Shown: positions 16,104 through 25,621, numbered from the stretch's first letter. The stretch is 64,000 bases of DNA from an uncultured Clostridia bacterium (GCA_946220865.1 CAMJYM010000001.1:96620-160619), one strand, 5' to 3'. The notes: generated by a model from the sequence alone, not told the origin. Numbers and translations are program-made.

Positions 16104-16132
16104 CGACACCAGGTGAATAAAGGCTGGTGTCG
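16104..16132. promoter_or_regulatory. Inverted repeat in the htpG leader (operator or hairpin)
   Basis: The arms CGACACCAG (16104-16112) and CTGGTGTCG (16124-16132) are perfect complements separated by 11 bases, 37-65 bases before the htpG start. Arm length and spacing resemble CIRCE (9-N9-9) but the arm sequence differs. Confidence 0.5.
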
Positions 16133-16210
16133 CTTTACTAACATAGCACGATTGAGCTAAAATATAAAACAGTTTCCAGGCTATCAGGCCATTTATGAGG
16201 TGTAATTTAG

Positions 16211-17347
16211 ATGACTCCTTTTTCTGATTCTGACCCACGAAGGAATAGCAGACAGCCCTATGGACAAAACGTCCAGGGGCGTGGCAATCTTTCAGGCAGA
16301 CAAGCTGCACCACGTCCTTCCTATGCGGGCAGCCGCAGTAGTGGGCGTCCTGTCTCCCAACAGCCTTCGCGTCCTCAGAATCCAAATCCTTACCCAGGCA
16401 GAGCGCCTTATGGCCAACAGCAAAGGTCTCCTTACCCTCCCCAGGGATCCCGTTATCCGCGTCCCGGAGAAAAGTCCGACAGAGTAAACCCCTACCGGTC
16501 TCCTTCGCCTTACCCTCAGCAGGGCAACCGTTATCCATATGGGTCAGGCCCTTCCGGCAGAAGACCTGAACCGAAGAGAGGAAGCCGACAAGCGCGGACA
16601 AAGCAGGGTAAAAAAACTTCCCGTTGGATCCTTGCCCTTCTCGATATCGGCATCGTTGCAGTTCTGGGGGCAGCCGTTTTCTTCCTGCTCAAGCCCATCA
16701 TTATGGAGCGTCAGGTAGAGCGATACAAAGCCAATACTCTTGAGCGTCTGCAGAGAAATCCAAATGAAACCATCATCGAAAAGGTCGACAAAAATTTTGG
16801 CAAGGTCTTCGGCGAATCAGCTGAACCTCTCCCTCCCGGCGTGGAATTTGTCGACAACGATGCTGATCTCCCGGACAGTGAAACCATTACGGTGAACTTT
16901 GTTGGCCGTCTGGTCATTCCACGAATCGGCTGTAATACTCCACTCTCATTGGATTACGGTGTCATGCCTTCTATCCGTTTCTCTGCGGGTATTCATGGCT
17001 CTTTTGCCAATCTCCTGGATCCAGGTCTGACGAATATCTTTGGTCACCGCTATCTGACTAAAGGGCGCGACTTTAACCGCCTGAATGAGATGGAGCCGGG
17101 CGACCAGTTTTACATTGATTACAACGTCGATGGCCTGCGCCATTTTTATAAAGTTACAGAAGTAAAGATCATCCCCAGGGAGGAAATTCAGGAAAGGGTT
17201 TACGACCAGTTTGAACAGAAAACACTCTGTCTGATCACCTGCCATCCCCCGAACTACAGTGATGACAGCGAACGACTGCTGGTCTACGCTGTCCCGGATG
17301 ATTCTATGGAAACCATAGCGATCCCCGCCCAGAACATCAATGAATAA
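16211..17347 (+). CDS. Sortase with long cytoplasmic Pro/Arg-rich N-terminus
   Basis: Sortases are membrane cysteine transpeptidases that cut a C-terminal sorting signal and join proteins to the wall or into pili. The first 135 residues are low-complexity (Pro, Tyr, Gln, Arg, Gly), then one transmembrane segment (about 138-160) and a C-terminal sortase barrel (about 230-360). Catalytic residues are His in FGHRYL, Cys in LITCHP and Arg in SERLLVYA. Subclass D- or E-like is likely, but not assigned. GAGGTG precedes the ATG by 8 bases. No sorting-signal substrate or pilin lies nearby, so it may be a housekeeping enzyme. A strong terminator follows. Confidence 0.88.
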   Translation: MTPFSDSDPRRNSRQPYGQNVQGRGNLSGRQAAPRPSYAGSRSSGRPVSQQPSRPQNPNPYPGRAPYGQQQRSPYPPQGSRYPRPGEKSDRVNPYRSPSPYPQQGNRYPYGSGPSGRRPEPKRGSRQARTKQGKKTSRWILALLDIGIVAVLGAAVFFLLKPIIMERQVERYKANTLERLQRNPNETIIEKVDKNFGKVFGESAEPLPPGVEFVDNDADLPDSETITVNFVGRLVIPRIGCNTPLSLDYGVMPSIRFSAGIHGSFANLLDPGLTNIFGHRYLTKGRDFNRLNEMEPGDQFYIDYNVDGLRHFYKVTEVKIIPREEIQERVYDQFEQKTLCLITCHPPNYSDDSERLLVYAVPDDSMETIAIPAQNINE

Positions 17348-17353
17348 ACAACG

Positions 17354-17387
17354 AAAAACAGCCCCGTTGAAACGGGGCTGTTTTTTT
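17354..17387. terminator. Bidirectional rho-independent terminator
   Basis: The stem CAGCCCCGTT/AACGGGGCTG (17359-17368 and 17371-17380) is flanked by AAAAA on the left and TTTTTTT on the right. It separates the convergent sortase and ydbC-like genes and can serve both. Confidence 0.9.
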
Positions 17388-17388
17388 A

Positions 17389-17631
17389 CTATTCCTGGCC
17401 AAAAACCTCATCGAGATTCATCTCATTCAGCATTTCACGGAGAATAGCAGCCTCTTCACGATTGAGCGAGACGCCTTTACCCATTTTCGCATGCTCTGGC
17501 GCCCAGTCACGGATATCCAGCTTGGCTTTGGCGTCGTTCCAGCTCACCAGATTAAGTTCACGACTCCAGCCTGATTTGCTGCTGCTGAGCTGTCCTATTT
17601 CCTTCTTGATTTCATATTTAAATTCTGCCAT
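17389..17631 (-). CDS. YdbC-family PC4-like protein
   Basis: This 80-residue protein matches the YdbC/PC4 family, small single-stranded nucleic-acid binding proteins related to the eukaryotic coactivator PC4. The full-length pattern is visible: EIGQLSSSKSGWSRELNLVSWN (split here into GWSRELNLVSWN as the core), YDIRDW-like LDIRDWAPEHAKMGKGVSLN, and a C-terminal helix. AAGAAGGA precedes the ATG. It has its own possible promoter just after the glgP stop. Its role in the cell is not established; the ssDNA-binding call rests on the family. Confidence 0.85.
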   Translation of the reverse strand: MAEFKYEIKKEIGQLSSSKSGWSRELNLVSWNDAKAKLDIRDWAPEHAKMGKGVSLNREEAAILREMLNEMNLDEVFGQE

Positions 17632-17729
17632 CTCTAAATCCTTCTTTCCATCAATGATAGCTTTTCCTGACTCAAGGTCAGTGGAAAAGTGCTTAATCTA
17701 TTCCGCTGTTTGATCATGACAGCTGTTCT

Positions 17730-17758
17730 ATCATTTCATCCGCCCAACCTTCTGTCAA
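17730..17758 (-). promoter_or_regulatory. Putative promoter of the ydbC-like gene
   Basis: Perfect -35 TTGACA (17758-17753), a 17-bp spacer and a weaker -10 AATGAT (17735-17730) on the minus strand, about 100 bases before the start codon. Confidence 0.4.
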
Positions 17759-17772
17759 GGCGTTGCGACGGA

Positions 17773-20214
17773 TCAAACCGCCTGGGGTGATATCTTCCAG
17801 ATCTCTCCGGCATATTCACTAATGGTCCTGTCGGAACTGAAGTGACCACTGCTGCAGATGTTATTCCAGCACATGGAAGCCCATTTTTCACGATCTTCAT
17901 AGGCCGCAAAAGCGTCCAGACGACGCCTGCGGTACTCATCAAAGTCACCAAGGATGTAATAGATATCGGCCTTTTCGTAAGAACTTCCGGTGAGCAGCAT
18001 ACGATACAGATCCTGGAACATTCCCGTCCCGTTATCGTTCAGCGTGCCATCAATCAGGCTATCAACAACACGCTTTAAGCCGGGAATGTTTTCATACTGC
18101 CATCTTGAGTTGTAGTAGTCGAGCGTCGCCGGAAAATCCTTAATTCTCGAACCAAACATAAAAGCATTTTCCTCACCGACTGCAGCGCAGATCTCCAGAT
18201 TTGCGCCATCCCAGGTGCCGAGGGTCAGTGCGCCATTCATCATAAACTTCATGTTGCCTGTCCCTGAAGCTTCTTTGCCTACGGTCGATATCTGCTCAGA
18301 GATATCGGCTGCAGGGAAAATGCGTTCGCCCATGGAAACATTGTAATTGGGCAGAAAAATCACCTTGATCCAGGGTGAAACCTGAGGATCAGCAGCGATA
18401 AGCCGGGCGATTTCGTTAATGAATTTGATGATCGATTTGGCCCGGAAATATCCAGGAGCGGCTTTAGCTCCAAAAATGAAGTTGACCGGCCGTTTCAGCG
18501 GGTTCTTCCCCTCTTTGATCTGATAATAGAGATCCAGAATTTGCAGAGCATTCAGAGACTGGCGCTTGTATTCGTGCAGGCGCTTAACCTGAACATCAAA
18601 AATGGCTTCAGAAGACAGCTCCACAGCTGTATTCTTTTGCACCAGTTGAGCCAGCCGCTCTTTGTTTTTCTTCTTAATCTCCAAAAAGCGTTGGAGAACA
18701 TTTTGATCGTCAGCATATTTTTTAAGTTCGCTGAGCCGGGATAAATCTGTCACCCAGGCATCGGAACCGAGGAGTTCGCTCAACAATTCAGAGAGATCAG
18801 GATTGCTGCATTTCAGCCAACGACGGGGCGTAACGCCATTGGTTTTATTGTTAAAGCGCTCCGGCCACATCGCATAAAAATCTTTAAGGGTTTCACGCTG
18901 AAGAATGCCGGAGTGAATAGCGGCCACGCCGTTAATGCTGAAGGAGGTATAGCTGGCAAGATTGGCCATGTGGACCTTGCCATCGTGAAGTGGAGAATCA
19001 GCCTCAATCTGCTCAAAGTTCAATCCTTTGCTGCGGGCCTCCTCACGGAAATTGTGGTCAATCATGCGGACGATTTCTAGGATGCGCGGGAAGAGAAACT
19101 GAAAAATCGAGACATCCCATTTTTCCAGGGCTTCAGCCATCACCGTGTGATTCGTATAAGCAAAGCAACGCTGAGCGATCGCAAAGGCTTTTTCAAAACT
19201 CAGGCCATGCTCATCCATCAACAGACGGATGAGTTCCGGTATCGCGAGAACAGGATGCGTGTCATTAAGATGCAGCACGTTAAACTCAGCAAATTGCTCC
19301 CAGCTCTCACCATGCTCCTTGATAAAATTGCTAAGGATGGACTGCAGAGAAGCCGCAACGAAAAAATATTGCTGCCGAACACGAAGCACCTTACCGTCAT
19401 AAGACGTATCATTGGGATAAAGGACACGATAGATATCCTGAACCCGATTTCTCTCGACCAGGGCATCGTCAAAGCGCTGGGAATTAAAAAGGTTAAAATC
19501 AAACTCCTCTGCCGGCTCAGGACGCCAGAGGCGCAAAACGTTGATGTTTGCAGTGCCATAGCCAGTGATAGGCAAATCATAGGGCACGGCCCAGACATCC
19601 ATATCCTGGTAATGAAGCAGAACTTTATTATTTTCGCGGCGGCAGTTAAAGGGATAAGGAAGCTCCATCCAGGCATCCGGATATTCTTTCTGAAAGCCAT
19701 CTTCAATTTTCTGTTTGAAGAGGCCATAGCGGTAAAGGATTCCGTAGCCTGTCACCGGCAGGTTCCGGGTAGCGCAGGAATCCATAAAACAGGCAGCGAG
19801 GCGGCCAAGCCCTCCGTTACCAAGACCCGGATCTGTTTCTTCTTCTTCAATACGGCTGAGTTCAAAGCCCAATTCCGCACAGAGTTCTTCGGCTTCCTTC
19901 ACAATACCGAGATTAACCAGGTTATTGTGAAGGCTGCGGCCGATCAAAAATTCAGCCGAAAAATAATGGGCCTGACGCACAGGGCGATAAGTTTTTCGCG
20001 ATTTTTCCCAGCGCACGGCGATAAGTTCCATAACCGCGCGGGAAAGAGCTGTCCAGAATTCCTGTTCGGTAGCCTCATCCAGCTGTTTACCATATTCTGC
20101 CCGGAGATGGCCAATTACACTTTCCCTGAAACCTTTTTTTAAATCCGGGTTCTCGGGAAAAGTTAAATCTCTCTTCTGAATGCTTTCAGCTTCGATCTTC
20201 TGATTTTTTACCAT
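17773..20214 (-). CDS. glgP: Glycogen/maltodextrin phosphorylase
   Basis: This GT35 enzyme releases glucose 1-phosphate from alpha-1,4-glucans using phosphate and pyridoxal phosphate. The 813-residue length is typical. Landmarks are AHYFSAEFLIGRSL (about 82-95), GLGNGGLGRLAACFMDS (about 130-146), NGVTPRRWL, VKRLHEYKRQ, and the PLP-lysine region EASGTGNMKFMMNGALTLGT. AAAAGGA lies before the ATG. It stands alone as a transcript. With the pullulanase at 29 kb it forms a glucan-degrading capacity feeding phosphofructokinase; no glgA/B/C is in the window. Confidence 0.96.
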   Translation of the reverse strand: MVKNQKIEAESIQKRDLTFPENPDLKKGFRESVIGHLRAEYGKQLDEATEQEFWTALSRAVMELIAVRWEKSRKTYRPVRQAHYFSAEFLIGRSLHNNLVNLGIVKEAEELCAELGFELSRIEEEETDPGLGNGGLGRLAACFMDSCATRNLPVTGYGILYRYGLFKQKIEDGFQKEYPDAWMELPYPFNCRRENNKVLLHYQDMDVWAVPYDLPITGYGTANINVLRLWRPEPAEEFDFNLFNSQRFDDALVERNRVQDIYRVLYPNDTSYDGKVLRVRQQYFFVAASLQSILSNFIKEHGESWEQFAEFNVLHLNDTHPVLAIPELIRLLMDEHGLSFEKAFAIAQRCFAYTNHTVMAEALEKWDVSIFQFLFPRILEIVRMIDHNFREEARSKGLNFEQIEADSPLHDGKVHMANLASYTSFSINGVAAIHSGILQRETLKDFYAMWPERFNNKTNGVTPRRWLKCSNPDLSELLSELLGSDAWVTDLSRLSELKKYADDQNVLQRFLEIKKKNKERLAQLVQKNTAVELSSEAIFDVQVKRLHEYKRQSLNALQILDLYYQIKEGKNPLKRPVNFIFGAKAAPGYFRAKSIIKFINEIARLIAADPQVSPWIKVIFLPNYNVSMGERIFPAADISEQISTVGKEASGTGNMKFMMNGALTLGTWDGANLEICAAVGEENAFMFGSRIKDFPATLDYYNSRWQYENIPGLKRVVDSLIDGTLNDNGTGMFQDLYRMLLTGSSYEKADIYYILGDFDEYRRRRLDAFAAYEDREKWASMCWNNICSSGHFSSDRTISEYAGEIWKISPQAV

Positions 20215-20252
20215 TCGCTTATTTCCTTTTCATATTTAAAATGACTTCGTTT

Positions 20253-20281
20253 ATATTAAAAAGCAGATTGTCGTGAGGCAA
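20253..20281 (-). promoter_or_regulatory. Putative promoter of glgP
   Basis: The -35 TTGCCT (20281-20276), a 17-bp spacer and -10 TAATAT (20258-20253) lie on the minus strand. A short inverted repeat AGATTG-N8-CAATCT covers the -35. Confidence 0.4.
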
Positions 20282-20443
20282 TCTTACATCAATTAAGGAT
20301 GAAAGCCCTGAAATTCCAACGACTTGTTTATTATAAAAAAAGTCTTCCCTCTATTCAATGGAACCGGCTTGTCGGCTATTGTCATGGATTTGGCGTTAAA
20401 AAAAATCCGAAAAGCTTCAGACTTTGTTCTGGAGGTTGCAACG

Positions 20444-21049
20444 ATGCCGCTGTTATTTGATCTTATCGAAGTATCATTCCTGCTTTATTTTGTTTTTCAA
20501 GACCTGGAAACACAACAGCTTTCCCTGAGAGCGCTCCTGCTCTTTGGCCTGACTGAATATGGCCTGGCATTCGTAAACGCCTGTTTATTTGCCTCTCCTG
20601 CAACTCGCTATTCAGCAGCAGCACACGTTCATGAAACCACACTCTGTGAGCCTGGCACAGATTACAACTTATGTGTATTGTTGTCTGCTGTCGAAAACAG
20701 CCTCGGCGCTCGCTTTTCTGAAATTCTAAGCGCTTGCTTTTCATTTTTCCTGCTGCAACTGTTTTTGCTCATAACGGTCTCTGTCCTGCTTTTTCTTGCT
20801 GAAAAATGGCGTGGCCATTTTCTCCTGGGCGCTGCGGACTTACTCCTGCCCTTGCTCCTGCTGCCTCGTCTGGGCTTGAAAAAAGCTCTGCTGCTCTTTC
20901 CTCTTGCTTCGTCTCTCAGTCTTCCCGCTTTTATACTGCTCTATGTCAGAATGAGTCAAATAGGAGCAAAGTCCCTGGCAGAAGCTCACCTTCCATTATA
21001 TCCATTTTACTTCTGCGCCCTCCTTTGCCTGAGGTTTTGCATGATATAA
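20444..21049 (+). CDS. Hydrophobic membrane protein of unknown function
   Basis: I do not recognise this protein. From the ATG at 20444 (GGAGG 8 bases upstream) it has 201 residues and about five hydrophobic segments. A loop after the second segment is more polar (VHETTLCEPGTDYN). The open frame extends back to a TTG at 20324 but the Shine-Dalgarno favours the later start. It ends 32 bases before the AI-2E/YtvI-like gene on the same strand, so the two are probably one operon. Leu-rich content could also suit a poorly conserved ABC or transporter partner; nothing decisive is visible. Confidence 0.6.
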   Translation: MPLLFDLIEVSFLLYFVFQDLETQQLSLRALLLFGLTEYGLAFVNACLFASPATRYSAAAHVHETTLCEPGTDYNLCVLLSAVENSLGARFSEILSACFSFFLLQLFLLITVSVLLFLAEKWRGHFLLGAADLLLPLLLLPRLGLKKALLLFPLASSLSLPAFILLYVRMSQIGAKSLAEAHLPLYPFYFCALLCLRFCMI

Positions 21050-21081
21050 TACCCATGCAAACTAAGGCCCTGGAGGGATTT

Positions 21082-22368
21082 ATGCCAAGCCATCGCGAAG
21101 AAAATCTAGATATCATCATTAAAATCGTCAAGCTTTTGCTCATCAGTGGCTTAATTATCTTAGCGCTCTTTCTGAGTCTGAAGATTTTTCCCTACCTCAT
21201 GCCTTTTTTTATCGGCCTCCTGCTGGCCGAATGCTCCATGTACCTCTCCGCCATACTCAAGCGACTCTGGTGCAAGCTGAGCCGGGGTGAAAAGAAGAGA
21301 CTCAAAAGGCGAGACGGGGATAAACTTGCCGTCCTCATTTACTTTCTCATCGTCGTTTCCATTCTTGTCCTCGTCACTTTAGGAATTACCGCTGGGGTCA
21401 GTCAGCTGCGACGCTTTATCATCAGTTTTCCTGCGACCGTGCAAAAAGTAAGTCTGGAAGATCAAATCAGCGATCTTGTTGATAAAATTCAGAGCCCTGA
21501 TCTACAAAGCAATATCCATAAAACACTGGCAGAACTCAACACAATGATTTCCCAGAGCATTCCCAATATCGTGAGCCGCAGCCTGAATGCCCTGAGTCAC
21601 TTTATGGCCCATCTGCCTCTGACCTTGCTGGTTATTGTCATCTCCCTGATGTGCGGCTACTATTCTATTAACGGCACACGCAAAATTTATGTCTCGGCAT
21701 TAAGGGTAACCCGTAATCGCCGCCTGGTTCGCAATATTTTCGTCTTAATCAGCAGGGTGATCACGACGGTCTTCCGCATTGTCGGTGGTTATATTCTTCT
21801 GATGTTGATCACCTTTATCGAGTGCCTTATTGGCTTTCTCATCATTGGCATCAGCAATACTTGGATCTGGGCGCTTATAGCGGCTCTTGTCGATATTTTA
21901 CCCGTACTTGGCATCTCAGCGGTGCTGCTCCCTATGATCGTGTATTGCTTCCTCGGCGGGCTCATGATAAAAGCTATAGGGCTTATCGTGCTTCTGGTCA
22001 TTATGACCATAGCACGCCGCATGTGGGAGCCTCTTATTCTCGGTAGTGTCATGAAACTGCATCCGCTCATCACCATTTTGAGCATGATGCTGGGTATCGT
22101 TTTATGGGGTCTTTCCGGTGTTGTCCTCGGACCGATGTATTTCGTGACCCTGCAGCAATTTCTGCAGGTCTTCAATCTGCATAATGCCCTTAGTCATCTC
22201 TTCTCCGAAAACTCATTAAAGCTGCAGCAATATCTTGACCAGCGTGCCGAAGAGTCGGCCCGCGAAGAGATTGAACTGCGCCGCTTAAAAGCGGCTGAAC
22301 GCCGGGCCCGGGCTAAGGAACGGCGCGCTAAGACAGAAGAACGAAACAAAAGCGAATCAAAACTCTGA
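21082..22368 (+). CDS. AI-2E family transporter / YtvI-like membrane protein
   Basis: This 428-residue protein has the eight-segment layout of PF01594: two N-terminal helices (about 12-55), a charged loop (RGEKKRLKRRDGD), an extracytoplasmic amphipathic region (about 110-175), and a C-terminal helix bundle ending in PLILGSVMKLHPLITILSM, the family signature. The group includes TqsA and the sporulation protein YtvI. The last 45 residues are a highly charged Arg/Glu/Lys coiled-coil tail. The start at 21082 follows GGAGGG. Substrate cannot be told; autoinducer-2 export is only a family label, and other members are Na+/H+ antiporters. Confidence 0.85.
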   Translation: MPSHREENLDIIIKIVKLLLISGLIILALFLSLKIFPYLMPFFIGLLLAECSMYLSAILKRLWCKLSRGEKKRLKRRDGDKLAVLIYFLIVVSILVLVTLGITAGVSQLRRFIISFPATVQKVSLEDQISDLVDKIQSPDLQSNIHKTLAELNTMISQSIPNIVSRSLNALSHFMAHLPLTLLVIVISLMCGYYSINGTRKIYVSALRVTRNRRLVRNIFVLISRVITTVFRIVGGYILLMLITFIECLIGFLIIGISNTWIWALIAALVDILPVLGISAVLLPMIVYCFLGGLMIKAIGLIVLLVIMTIARRMWEPLILGSVMKLHPLITILSMMLGIVLWGLSGVVLGPMYFVTLQQFLQVFNLHNALSHLFSENSLKLQQYLDQRAEESAREEIELRRLKAAERRARAKERRAKTEERNKSESKL

Positions 22369-22391
22369 AAAGCCCTCTCTGCGCTCAGGCG

Positions 22392-23663
22392 TCAGGGCTC
22401 TGTTTCGTCACTTACATTTTCGGCGGGAACGGTCTCGCCCTCAGGACTGACCATCTGACCGATTTCGGGATCGTAATAGGCTTCCGGGGTTGTTTCTTCT
22501 ACAGTTTTTTCTGTCGTATTGCCCTCTTCCCAGGCATTGCGATAATATTCAATATTGGCCTGATGTTCTTCCGCATTGGTGGCAAAAACATTGCTGCCGT
22601 CTCCGGTTGCACAAAAGTAAAGATATTGGCTTGCTCCCGGCCAGCTATCCTCGTTGGCCGGCCAGAGAATCCCCTCGATGGCCAGGGTACCCGGATTATT
22701 GATGGGCCCCGGAGGGAGACCAGGGTTAGCATAGGTGTTGTAAGGATTATTGCGGTATTTCTGGAGGTCGGCATTGGTCGCCCAGGGGATAGGCTTTTCC
22801 CCTTCTTCACTGCGCAGATAGTTAATGGTTGCGCAGGATTCCATCGGCATCTTGAGCTCAAAACGATTGAGGAAGACTCGACCGATTTTACTCATCTCTT
22901 CGATGTTGCCTTCGGCCTGAACAATTGAGGCGATGGTGATGACCTGATCCATACTCATATTCATGCGCGCTGCCCGGCTGCTGTAATCGTTTTCTGAGAG
23001 TTTCTTCAGTGTATTGTCCAGAAACATCCGCAAAATGCCGACCTCATCCAGGTTAGGATCAAACCAGTAAGTATCCGGCCAGAGATAGCCCTGTAGCAGC
23101 CACTCGCGCTCGGGATTGGCAGAGAGCTCACGTACAAAAGGATAGTCCAGAAACTCATTGGGGTGACGGACGAGATCATCCATGCGGCGGACATCAATAT
23201 TGAGTCCTGCCTCAACGAGTTTGTCGCGCATCTGGAGATAGGTTTCCCCTTCTACAAAAGTAATCTTTAAAGGATCCGGCTGACGCGTCAGGATAAACAT
23301 GATCTCGTCATAGCTCATATTTTTAAGCAGATAATGCGTTCCGGCCTGATAACTGTTGTCGAAACCGTTAAATTTAGAGAGGAAGCGAAAAAGGAAGGAA
23401 TTACTGATGATATCGTGATCCTTAAGGATTTTCGTGATCTCATCCATATCGGCTGAACGCGGAATAAACACCGCAACCGCCCCAGGTGTCTCCTCGGTCA
23501 CCATCGCTTTACCGCTCTCCTCATAAGCCTCATTGAGGCGAGTCAGTCGTTTATCCTGAGTCTGCACGTAGTGAAAGCCCTGGAGAAAAGCCGCAAATGC
23601 GGTTAGAATCAGCGCAGCTGCAATGCAGAGGATGAGCATGGTTTTACTGATTTTTGCACCCAT
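22392..23663 (-). CDS. mltG: Endolytic transglycosylase MltG
   Basis: MltG cuts nascent glycan strands inside the chain and sets glycan length. The protein has one N-terminal transmembrane segment (about residues 8-27), a LysM-like region, and the YceG catalytic domain: LLQGYLWPDTYWF, then ASIVQAEG, where family members have ASIVEKE. The second acidic residue, the catalytic Glu in E. coli numbering, is kept; only the preceding Glu is Gln. The NPYNTYANPGLPPGPINNPG segment is diagnostic. A Glu/Thr-rich tail follows. It lies 23 bases after typA on the same transcript. Confidence 0.93.
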   Translation of the reverse strand: MGAKISKTMLILCIAAALILTAFAAFLQGFHYVQTQDKRLTRLNEAYEESGKAMVTEETPGAVAVFIPRSADMDEITKILKDHDIISNSFLFRFLSKFNGFDNSYQAGTHYLLKNMSYDEIMFILTRQPDPLKITFVEGETYLQMRDKLVEAGLNIDVRRMDDLVRHPNEFLDYPFVRELSANPEREWLLQGYLWPDTYWFDPNLDEVGILRMFLDNTLKKLSENDYSSRAARMNMSMDQVITIASIVQAEGNIEEMSKIGRVFLNRFELKMPMESCATINYLRSEEGEKPIPWATNADLQKYRNNPYNTYANPGLPPGPINNPGTLAIEGILWPANEDSWPGASQYLYFCATGDGSNVFATNAEEHQANIEYYRNAWEEGNTTEKTVEETTPEAYYDPEIGQMVSPEGETVPAENVSDETEP

Positions 23664-23686
23664 AGCGGCACCTCCCTTCTTAAGGC

Positions 23687-25531
23687 TCAGTCACTTTGTT
23701 TTTTATGGGCATCCGCCTTCTGGCGCAGAACTGTATTAAGAATCCGTTTTCTCATGCGAATCTTCTGCGGAGTCACTTCAATCAGTTCATCATCATCAAT
23801 GAATTCCAGACACTGCTCAAGGCTGAGGCTCACAGGCGGAGAGAGGCGGATGGCCTCATCCGAACCAGAAGAACGCATGTTACTCACATGCTTGGCTTTG
23901 CAGACATTAACGGGAATATCATCGCCGCGCATGGTTTCACCCACGATCATACCTTCATATACTTCTTCACCAGCGCCGATGAAAAGTCGGCCACGATCCT
24001 GGGCATTATGCAGACCATAGGTCACAGCAAGGCCTCCCTCAAAGGCGACGAGAACGCCATGGTCGCGTTCGACCGTGCCTCCTTTCCAAGGCACGAAGCC
24101 GGAAAGAATACTGTTCATGATACCTGTCCCGCGGGTATCCGTAAGAAACTCGCTGCGGTAACCGATAAGGCAGCGCGAAGGAATGCGAAATTCCATGCGG
24201 ATACTGCCCTTGTGCGGCGGAAGCATGGAAATCATTTCAGCTTTACGCTTACCCAGCTTCTCGATAACCACGCCGGAATAAGCTTCACCCACATCGATCA
24301 TCAGAAGTTCTTCAGGCTCCTGCACTTCGCCGTTGACCAGCTTGGAGATGACATGAGGACGGGAGACCTGAAATTCATAGCCTTCGCGTCGCATTTCTTC
24401 AATCAGAATAGAAATTTGCAGCTCACCGCGGCCCTTGACGATGAAAGCATCTGTGGTATCGGTATTTTCCAGACGCATGGCCACGTTTTTATGCATTTCC
24501 CGCTCCAGTCGCTCCCGGATCTGGCGGGATGTCACATAATGTCCGTCCTGCCCGGCAAGCGGACTGTCATTAACCGAGAAGGTCATGGCAATCGTCGGCT
24601 CATCAATATCCACAAAGGGCAGAGGCTCCACGTGCTCAGGATCACAGATGCTGTCCCCGATGTTCACATCATCGATCCCGGCCATGCAGACGATCTCGCC
24701 TGCCAGAGCAGAGTCAACCGCGCGGCGGTTCAGGCCCTCAAAAACCAGCACCTTGCCGATACGGAAAGTTTCTGAAAGTTCATCGCCATAGCGCGCATGG
24801 ACAGCCTGCTGCATACTGTGAACCGTACCGCGTTCTACCCTCCCGATCGCAATGCGGCCGATGTAGCTGTCATAATCAATGTTGGAAACAAGAATCTGCA
24901 GCGCTCCTTCAGGATCTCCCTCAGGCTCGGGAATATGATCAATGATGCAGTCCAGCAGGGGAAAAATTGTCGCCTCTGCAAGCAACTCAGGACTGATCTT
25001 TTCCGGACATTCAGTAAAAGCGGCGCCATCTTTTCCTGAACAGTAAATGATGGGGAAGTCTATTTGCTTGTCACTGGCGCCAAGTTCCATGAAAAGTTCA
25101 TAAATCAGGTCAGCTACCTCGTTAGGGCGGGCATCTGGCCGGTCGATTTTATTGATGACGACGATCGGCACAAGATCCATTTCCAGGGCTTTGCGCAGAA
25201 CAAAGCGGGTTTGGGGCATGGGTCCATCGTAGGCATCCACCAGCAAAAGTACTCCGTCCACCATTTTGAGTACGCGCTCTACTTCCCCGCCAAAATCCGC
25301 GTGACCAGGGGTGTCCACAATGTTGATGCGGGTATCCTTATAGCTGATAGCTGTATTTTTGGCCATGATCGTGATCCCACGCTCACGTTCGATATCATTA
25401 GAATCCATCAGCTGCGTGCGGACTTCCTGATTCTGACGAAAAATGCCGCTCTGTTTTAACATGGCGTCGACCAGGGTTGTTTTACCGTGGTCAACATGAG
25501 CGATGATGGCAATGTCTCGAATATTCTTCAT
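23687..25531 (-). CDS. typA: Translational GTPase TypA/BipA
   Basis: TypA/BipA is an EF-G-like GTPase that acts in 50S subunit assembly and stress adaptation. Visible G motifs are AHVDHGKTT (11-19), DTPGHADFGGEVERV (switch II) and NKID; the C-terminal half has the TypA-specific segment GTGIMNSILSGFVPWKGG. The length of 614 is typical. It is followed by mltG 23 bases later, so the two are cotranscribed. About 170 bases with two small hairpins separate it from der. Confidence 0.96.
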   Translation of the reverse strand: MKNIRDIAIIAHVDHGKTTLVDAMLKQSGIFRQNQEVRTQLMDSNDIERERGITIMAKNTAISYKDTRINIVDTPGHADFGGEVERVLKMVDGVLLLVDAYDGPMPQTRFVLRKALEMDLVPIVVINKIDRPDARPNEVADLIYELFMELGASDKQIDFPIIYCSGKDGAAFTECPEKISPELLAEATIFPLLDCIIDHIPEPEGDPEGALQILVSNIDYDSYIGRIAIGRVERGTVHSMQQAVHARYGDELSETFRIGKVLVFEGLNRRAVDSALAGEIVCMAGIDDVNIGDSICDPEHVEPLPFVDIDEPTIAMTFSVNDSPLAGQDGHYVTSRQIRERLEREMHKNVAMRLENTDTTDAFIVKGRGELQISILIEEMRREGYEFQVSRPHVISKLVNGEVQEPEELLMIDVGEAYSGVVIEKLGKRKAEMISMLPPHKGSIRMEFRIPSRCLIGYRSEFLTDTRGTGIMNSILSGFVPWKGGTVERDHGVLVAFEGGLAVTYGLHNAQDRGRLFIGAGEEVYEGMIVGETMRGDDIPVNVCKAKHVSNMRSSGSDEAIRLSPPVSLSLEQCLEFIDDDELIEVTPQKIRMRKRILNTVLRQKADAHKKQSD

Positions 25532-25621
25532 TTGCCTTTACCTTGTCCCTCTGCTATTAGTTTTAACGATGACTTATTTTCTCATATTTGGCGGGTTTTT
25601 CCGCACTTTTTTTAAAAGCAC

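Noticed and set aside
16068..16601. N-terminal extension of htpG up to 16601
   Set aside because: This part has no Hsp90 similarity, overlaps the divergent sortase gene and its hairpin, and a good start with AGAGG exists at 16067.
22392..23663. MltG inactivation because ASIVEKE reads ASIVQAE
   Set aside because: The catalytic Glu is the second acidic residue, which is kept; the change is in the preceding position, so the enzyme is probably active.
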